The notes under the pieces were generated by a model, which ran no database searches, was not told where the DNA came from, and worked only from the letters and a program-made list of their open reading frames with translations. A DNA stretch of 8,101 nt from Halobacteriovoraceae bacterium (GTDB lineage: Bacteria; Bdellovibrionota; Bacteriovoracia; Bacteriovoracales; Bacteriovoracaceae), in contig JABJPQ010000362.1 of assembly GCA_018663815.1 (NCBI GenBank), positions 1 to 8,101 on the forward strand. The letters run 5' to 3'. A program made the position numbers and the translations under genes. Shown in pieces: positions 5,722 through 8,101 of the stretch (within the stretch, counting starts at the first letter, position 1; each line of letters opens with the position of its first letter).

Positions 5722-6279
5722 TTACCTCTTGTTTGCGCTAGGTAGGGCTGAGTCGTACAATTGCAGCTCTTTTTCTAGCTCTTTTTCTAACTCCCCGTCT
5801 CGCATGGCACCTTTAAGAGTTGGCTTTGAAGTATCAAAAACTTGTTGATTATGACCTTTATCTAACTTCAATAAAACCAAAAAGTACTGTGCTAAAATCT
5901 TATCACAACGTTTTTGGTAACCTGGATATAAAGAACTATTCACCTTTGCTTTCTCATATTTTTTTAAATTACAAAGTGAATTCTCTCCAGAGTAAAATCC
6001 CATTAAAGAGCCATCTTTTTTATATTTAATTGAAACCTCGGGTTTTTCTAAAGAAAGCTGAAATTTAGCTAAAACCTCTTCCGAAAAATGAAAGCGCTTA
6101 AAGATATATTTTGAGTGGGTTCTTAAACCATGCTGACATTCATACTCTGTTTTTCTTTTATACTCAGTGGTGACTAATCGATGTCCCTCTTGGCAAATTC
6201 CCTGGGAATTATTTTTTTCAGTTTCCATGGCCAGACAATAGGACGTTAATATTGCAAAAACTAATGTAAACTTTAACAT
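5722..6279 (-). CDS. Small secreted protein of unknown function, last gene of the gshB operon
   Basis: The product is 185 residues from the ATG at 6279, chosen because AAGGAG lies 5 nt upstream; the frame is open further up but that stretch overlaps the DUF2147 gene. Residues 1-17 form a Sec signal peptide with probable cleavage after CLA. The mature part has four cysteines (29, 48, 103, 125), possibly two disulfides, a charged beta-strand region (VSIKYKKDGSLMGFY, 82-96) and a helical second half (121-140). The tail has EKEL repeated at residues 164-171, encoded by a perfect 12-bp tandem duplication. I do not recognise the family. It starts 13 nt after the DUF2147 stop, so the two are probably co-transcribed. 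Export is the only functional inference the sequence supports. Confidence 0.8.
   Translation of the reverse strand: MLKFTLVFAILTSYCLAMETEKNNSQGICQEGHRLVTTEYKRKTEYECQHGLRTHSKYIFKRFHFSEEVLAKFQLSLEKPEVSIKYKKDGSLMGFYSGENSLCNLKKYEKAKVNSSLYPGYQKRCDKILAQYFLVLLKLDKGHNQQVFDTSKPTLKGAMRDGELEKELEKELQLYDSALPSANKR
5765..5788. repeat. 12-bp perfect tandem duplication inside a coding region
   Basis: AGCTCTTTTTCT occurs twice back to back on the plus strand. In the minus-strand gene it encodes a repeated Glu-Lys-Glu-Leu unit near the C-terminus. The repeat keeps frame, so slippage would change length by four residues without breaking the gene. Confidence 0.8.
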
Positions 6280-6292
6280 CAAGACTCCTTGG

Positions 6293-6766
6293 TTATTTTT
6301 TAGCATAAGAATCAGGAATAGCTGATTTTTGTCTGGTCCAGCTCGATGTTCTCCCAAATAAAGAAATACCAACATAACCGCGCAAGTCTAGTTTATCAAT
6401 TGACTTCATAGTCATCTTAGCCGAATAAGTCTTTCCTTTTTTGGGATCATAGATTTTTCCACCACTCCAAATATCTCCATCAAACTTAAATCCATGCAGG
6501 TTTTTTAAGTTCATTAAAGATCGTTTTTGGAGTTTTTCATCTGGGTTTTCAATATCTAATTTGATTTTTACTTTCCCTTCGTGAATTTCTTTGAGCCATA
6601 CTAACTTGCCAGCAAATTCCTCCCCCTCTTTATATACCTCAATAACTCCGGTCTTACTTTCTGAAAGCCAGAAGCCTAGAATATCATCAGCTGAAAATTT
6701 TTGCGCTAAACAAGGAGTACTAAAACTGATCAGCGATAGTAAAACAAAGATTCTTTTTAAAAGCAT
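6293..6766 (-). CDS. DUF2147 family secreted protein
   Basis: The product is 157 residues from the ATG at 6766, preceded by GAGG with a 6-nt spacing; a TTG start at 6778 is less likely. The signal peptide covers about 1-21, with cleavage after CLA. The mature domain matches the DUF2147 pattern throughout: ILGFWLSES near the start, an EVYKEG strand, FAGKLVWLKE, DIENPDEKL, a central GFKFDGDIWSGGKIYDP, GKTYSAKM, then LRGYVGISLFGRTSSW followed by TR. This is a beta-barrel-like exported domain common in proteobacteria and related phyla; its ligand and role are not established to my knowledge. The first 47 nt, covering most of the signal peptide, overlap the end of gshB in another frame. A small secreted protein gene follows 13 nt downstream. 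Confidence 0.9.
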   Translation of the reverse strand: MLLKRIFVLLSLISFSTPCLAQKFSADDILGFWLSESKTGVIEVYKEGEEFAGKLVWLKEIHEGKVKIKLDIENPDEKLQKRSLMNLKNLHGFKFDGDIWSGGKIYDPKKGKTYSAKMTMKSIDKLDLRGYVGISLFGRTSSWTRQKSAIPDSYAKK

Positions 6767-7676
6767 ATGAGACCTCAACCAATAATCCAGGACATGTTAT
6801 GTTTATTTCATTCACTCCACCACCTAATAGATCGAAGGCAATAAAACGAACATTATCTTGATAAAGTTCCTGAGCTAATTTATCACAGATAGTTTTTAGT
6901 TTACTAGGTAGTTCAATTTTATCAAATTTTGCTCCTTGGGCAATATTTGCTAGATACTCTCCCTTGGTAGGTACTTTAATAATAGTACCCAATTCTTTTC
7001 CATCAAAATAAATAGAGCGATACTCCCCATTGTAAACATCTTTAATAAAGGGTTGTGCAACGATAGCACCTCCAAACTCACTCACTTTTTGCTTAAATTT
7101 TTCTTCTAACTGAGAATCATGTAAGTCAACTTTTTCAACTCCAATACCTGAGTAAAGGTCGAGGGGTTTTAAAATCATTTCCGAAAAATTATTTTGAATG
7201 AGGGTATGACTAAATTGTTTAAACCCAGATAAAGAACTTCCAATAAAGCTAAGATGGCTATGAGATAAATCTTTATAGGCCACAAGCTTCTCGTTATACT
7301 TCATTATTTTTAAAGGACTATTTAAAACCTCACAAGATGTCTTATTTTGTAAAAAATCTAACATCCAAAGATAGCGTTGATAACGTGTATCGTAGGGAGG
7401 ATCAATTCTCATATGGATGACATCTGAAGAGCAAATCTCTTTTTCAAAGTGATTTGTTTTTTCGAAATGAGCAAGATAGCACCCATCTTCTTTAAACTCC
7501 CCTACAAACTCATAAAGTTTAAGTTTGGTATCACTCTCATTGGTCACAAAGAAATCTTCTTCAAACATTAAATATGATTCAATTCCTCTTTTTTGAAAGC
7601 TCAAGGCCATCATAAGAGTAGAATCTTTTCTTATATTTAATTTTGAGAGTGAGTCAATAAAAAAGATATGGGCCAT
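6720..7676 (-). CDS. gshB: Glutathione synthetase-type ATP-grasp ligase
   Basis: The 318 residues compare with about 315 in E. coli GshB, and the match runs along the whole length. The N-terminal domain has SKLNIRKDST at 11-20 and MRIDPPYD at 89-96. The ATP-grasp part has NEK at 128-130, ILKPLDLYSGIGV at 168-180 with ATP-contacting K170, and metal ligands D282, E290 and N292, with the same 8- and 2-residue spacing as D273, E281 and N283 of E. coli. GshB joins gamma-glutamylcysteine and glycine using ATP in the cytosol. The lid loop usually reading RGNLAAGG is LANIAQGA here (242-249), and the C-terminus after VEVSYAF is atypical. No gshA is present. AAAGGAA precedes the ATG, which overlaps the stop of the upstream peptidase gene as TAATG; the 3' end overlaps the DUF2147 gene by 47 nt. 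Confidence 0.85.
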   Translation of the reverse strand: MAHIFFIDSLSKLNIRKDSTLMMALSFQKRGIESYLMFEEDFFVTNESDTKLKLYEFVGEFKEDGCYLAHFEKTNHFEKEICSSDVIHMRIDPPYDTRYQRYLWMLDFLQNKTSCEVLNSPLKIMKYNEKLVAYKDLSHSHLSFIGSSLSGFKQFSHTLIQNNFSEMILKPLDLYSGIGVEKVDLHDSQLEEKFKQKVSEFGGAIVAQPFIKDVYNGEYRSIYFDGKELGTIIKVPTKGEYLANIAQGAKFDKIELPSKLKTICDKLAQELYQDNVRFIAFDLLGGGVNEINITCPGLLVEVSYAFKKNLCFTIADQF

Positions 7677-8101
7677 TACATTTCCTTTGCTAACATTTTT
7701 AAAAAGTCTTCTTTCTTATTATGTTTTTTTGCAAGATGAATCAACTTTAAAACATATTTTTTTAATCCTAGTTTGGATTTAATATAAATTTCTGCTAATA
7801 GATCTTGTTTTGCTTCATAGGTTCCAAAAGCTGCAAAACGAGCATTATTCCACTGTTCAGTTAATGGCCAGCATTTAGCAAGACTTAATTTTTGGCATTG
7901 CTTTTTTATATTGGGAATAAAAATATTTTTCAAATATTTATTCATGACCTGAGGGGCATCATCATTCCCCTGATACAAAAGATTAAGCTCTTTAGATGAT
8001 TGAGTTATCAGCATATTTATTTCTTTTTTCTTTAAATTTAGTTGTTTTAACTTCTCTAACTCTAATTGATTGTATTGAAAATAATCTTTTACTAATTGAG
8101 C
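7676..8101 (-). CDS. C-terminal part of a predicted aminopeptidase (COG4324/PF10023-like; cut by right edge)
   Basis: The frame is open from the right edge to the TAA at 7678-7676 and gives 141 residues. An internal ATG at 8014 only looks like a start: the frame continues upstream to the edge with coding-like sequence. The diagnostic stretch is WNNARFAAFGTYEAK in the second half, followed by a helical tail with KKYVLKLIHLAKK. This fits the end of the predicted aminopeptidase family, whose members usually close with an 'NNARLA..ATY' segment and a short helix. The metal site (HExxH-like) would lie outside the window, so activity cannot be assessed. The stop overlaps the gshB start by one base (TAATG), so the genes are very likely translationally coupled. 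An unrelated helical protein is possible but less likely. Confidence 0.65.
   Translation of the reverse strand, partial: AQLVKDYFQYNQLELEKLKQLNLKKKEINMLITQSSKELNLLYQGNDDAPQVMNKYLKNIFIPNIKKQCQKLSLAKCWPLTEQWNNARFAAFGTYEAKQDLLAEIYIKSKLGLKKYVLKLIHLAKKHNKKEDFLKMLAKEM

Noticed and set aside
7676..8014. A complete 112-residue gene starting at 8014
   Set aside because: The same frame stays open to the right edge and the sequence upstream of the ATG reads as coding. The match is to the end of a longer protein, so it is treated as a fragment.

Overview
The window is AT-rich (about one third G+C by eye) and densely coded. It looks like a chromosomal piece of a diderm bacterium: it encodes a TonB-type energy transducer, a lipoprotein with an outer-membrane-type sorting signal, a DUF2147 secreted protein and a glutathione synthetase of the GshB type. 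Many small secreted proteins and diverged signalling proteins at this base composition remind me of the Bdellovibrionota (Bacteriovorax/Halobacteriovorax-like). That placement is an impression; no rRNA or marker gene in the window tests it. I see no tRNA, rRNA, CRISPR array, insertion sequence or phage gene, and no gene-free stretch longer than about 210 bases.

Layout from left to right: (1) the 5' part of a membrane alkaline-phosphatase-superfamily enzyme of the LTA-synthase/sulfatase family, minus strand and cut by the left edge. (2) Divergent from it, a single-domain CheY-like response regulator whose start is best placed at a GTG. (3) Convergent with the regulator, a two-TM sensor-like protein whose C-terminal half has the outline of a histidine-kinase ATPase domain but lacks the catalytic boxes. 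(4) Divergent from that, a TonB-like protein; the roughly 200-base spacer between them holds two perfect inverted repeats. (5) A minus-strand two-gene unit resembling a diverged ECF sigma factor and a Zn-less anti-sigma-like protein, whose last codons overlap the end of the TonB-like gene. (6) A plus-strand cysteine-rich lipoprotein with an acidic linker. (7) A tight minus-strand operon read from the right edge: C-terminus of a COG4324/PF10023-type aminopeptidase, gshB, a DUF2147 secreted protein and a small secreted protein of unknown function.

Functional picture: left of about 4.8 kb the theme is envelope and signalling. A one-domain regulator and a probable pseudokinase lie tail to tail, and a TonB-like transducer and a sigma/anti-sigma-like pair also meet tail to tail. 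The right side is a co-transcribed set linking peptide hydrolysis, glutathione-type ligation and secreted proteins. All three convergent junctions are extremely tight (13 nt gap, 11 nt overlap, 2 nt gap) and leave no room for ordinary terminators. The most interesting points are the degenerate kinase, the palindrome-rich divergent promoter region, the diverged sigma/anti-sigma-like pair and the altered substrate-lid loop of the GshB-like enzyme. I do not see a clear-cut new multi-gene system.
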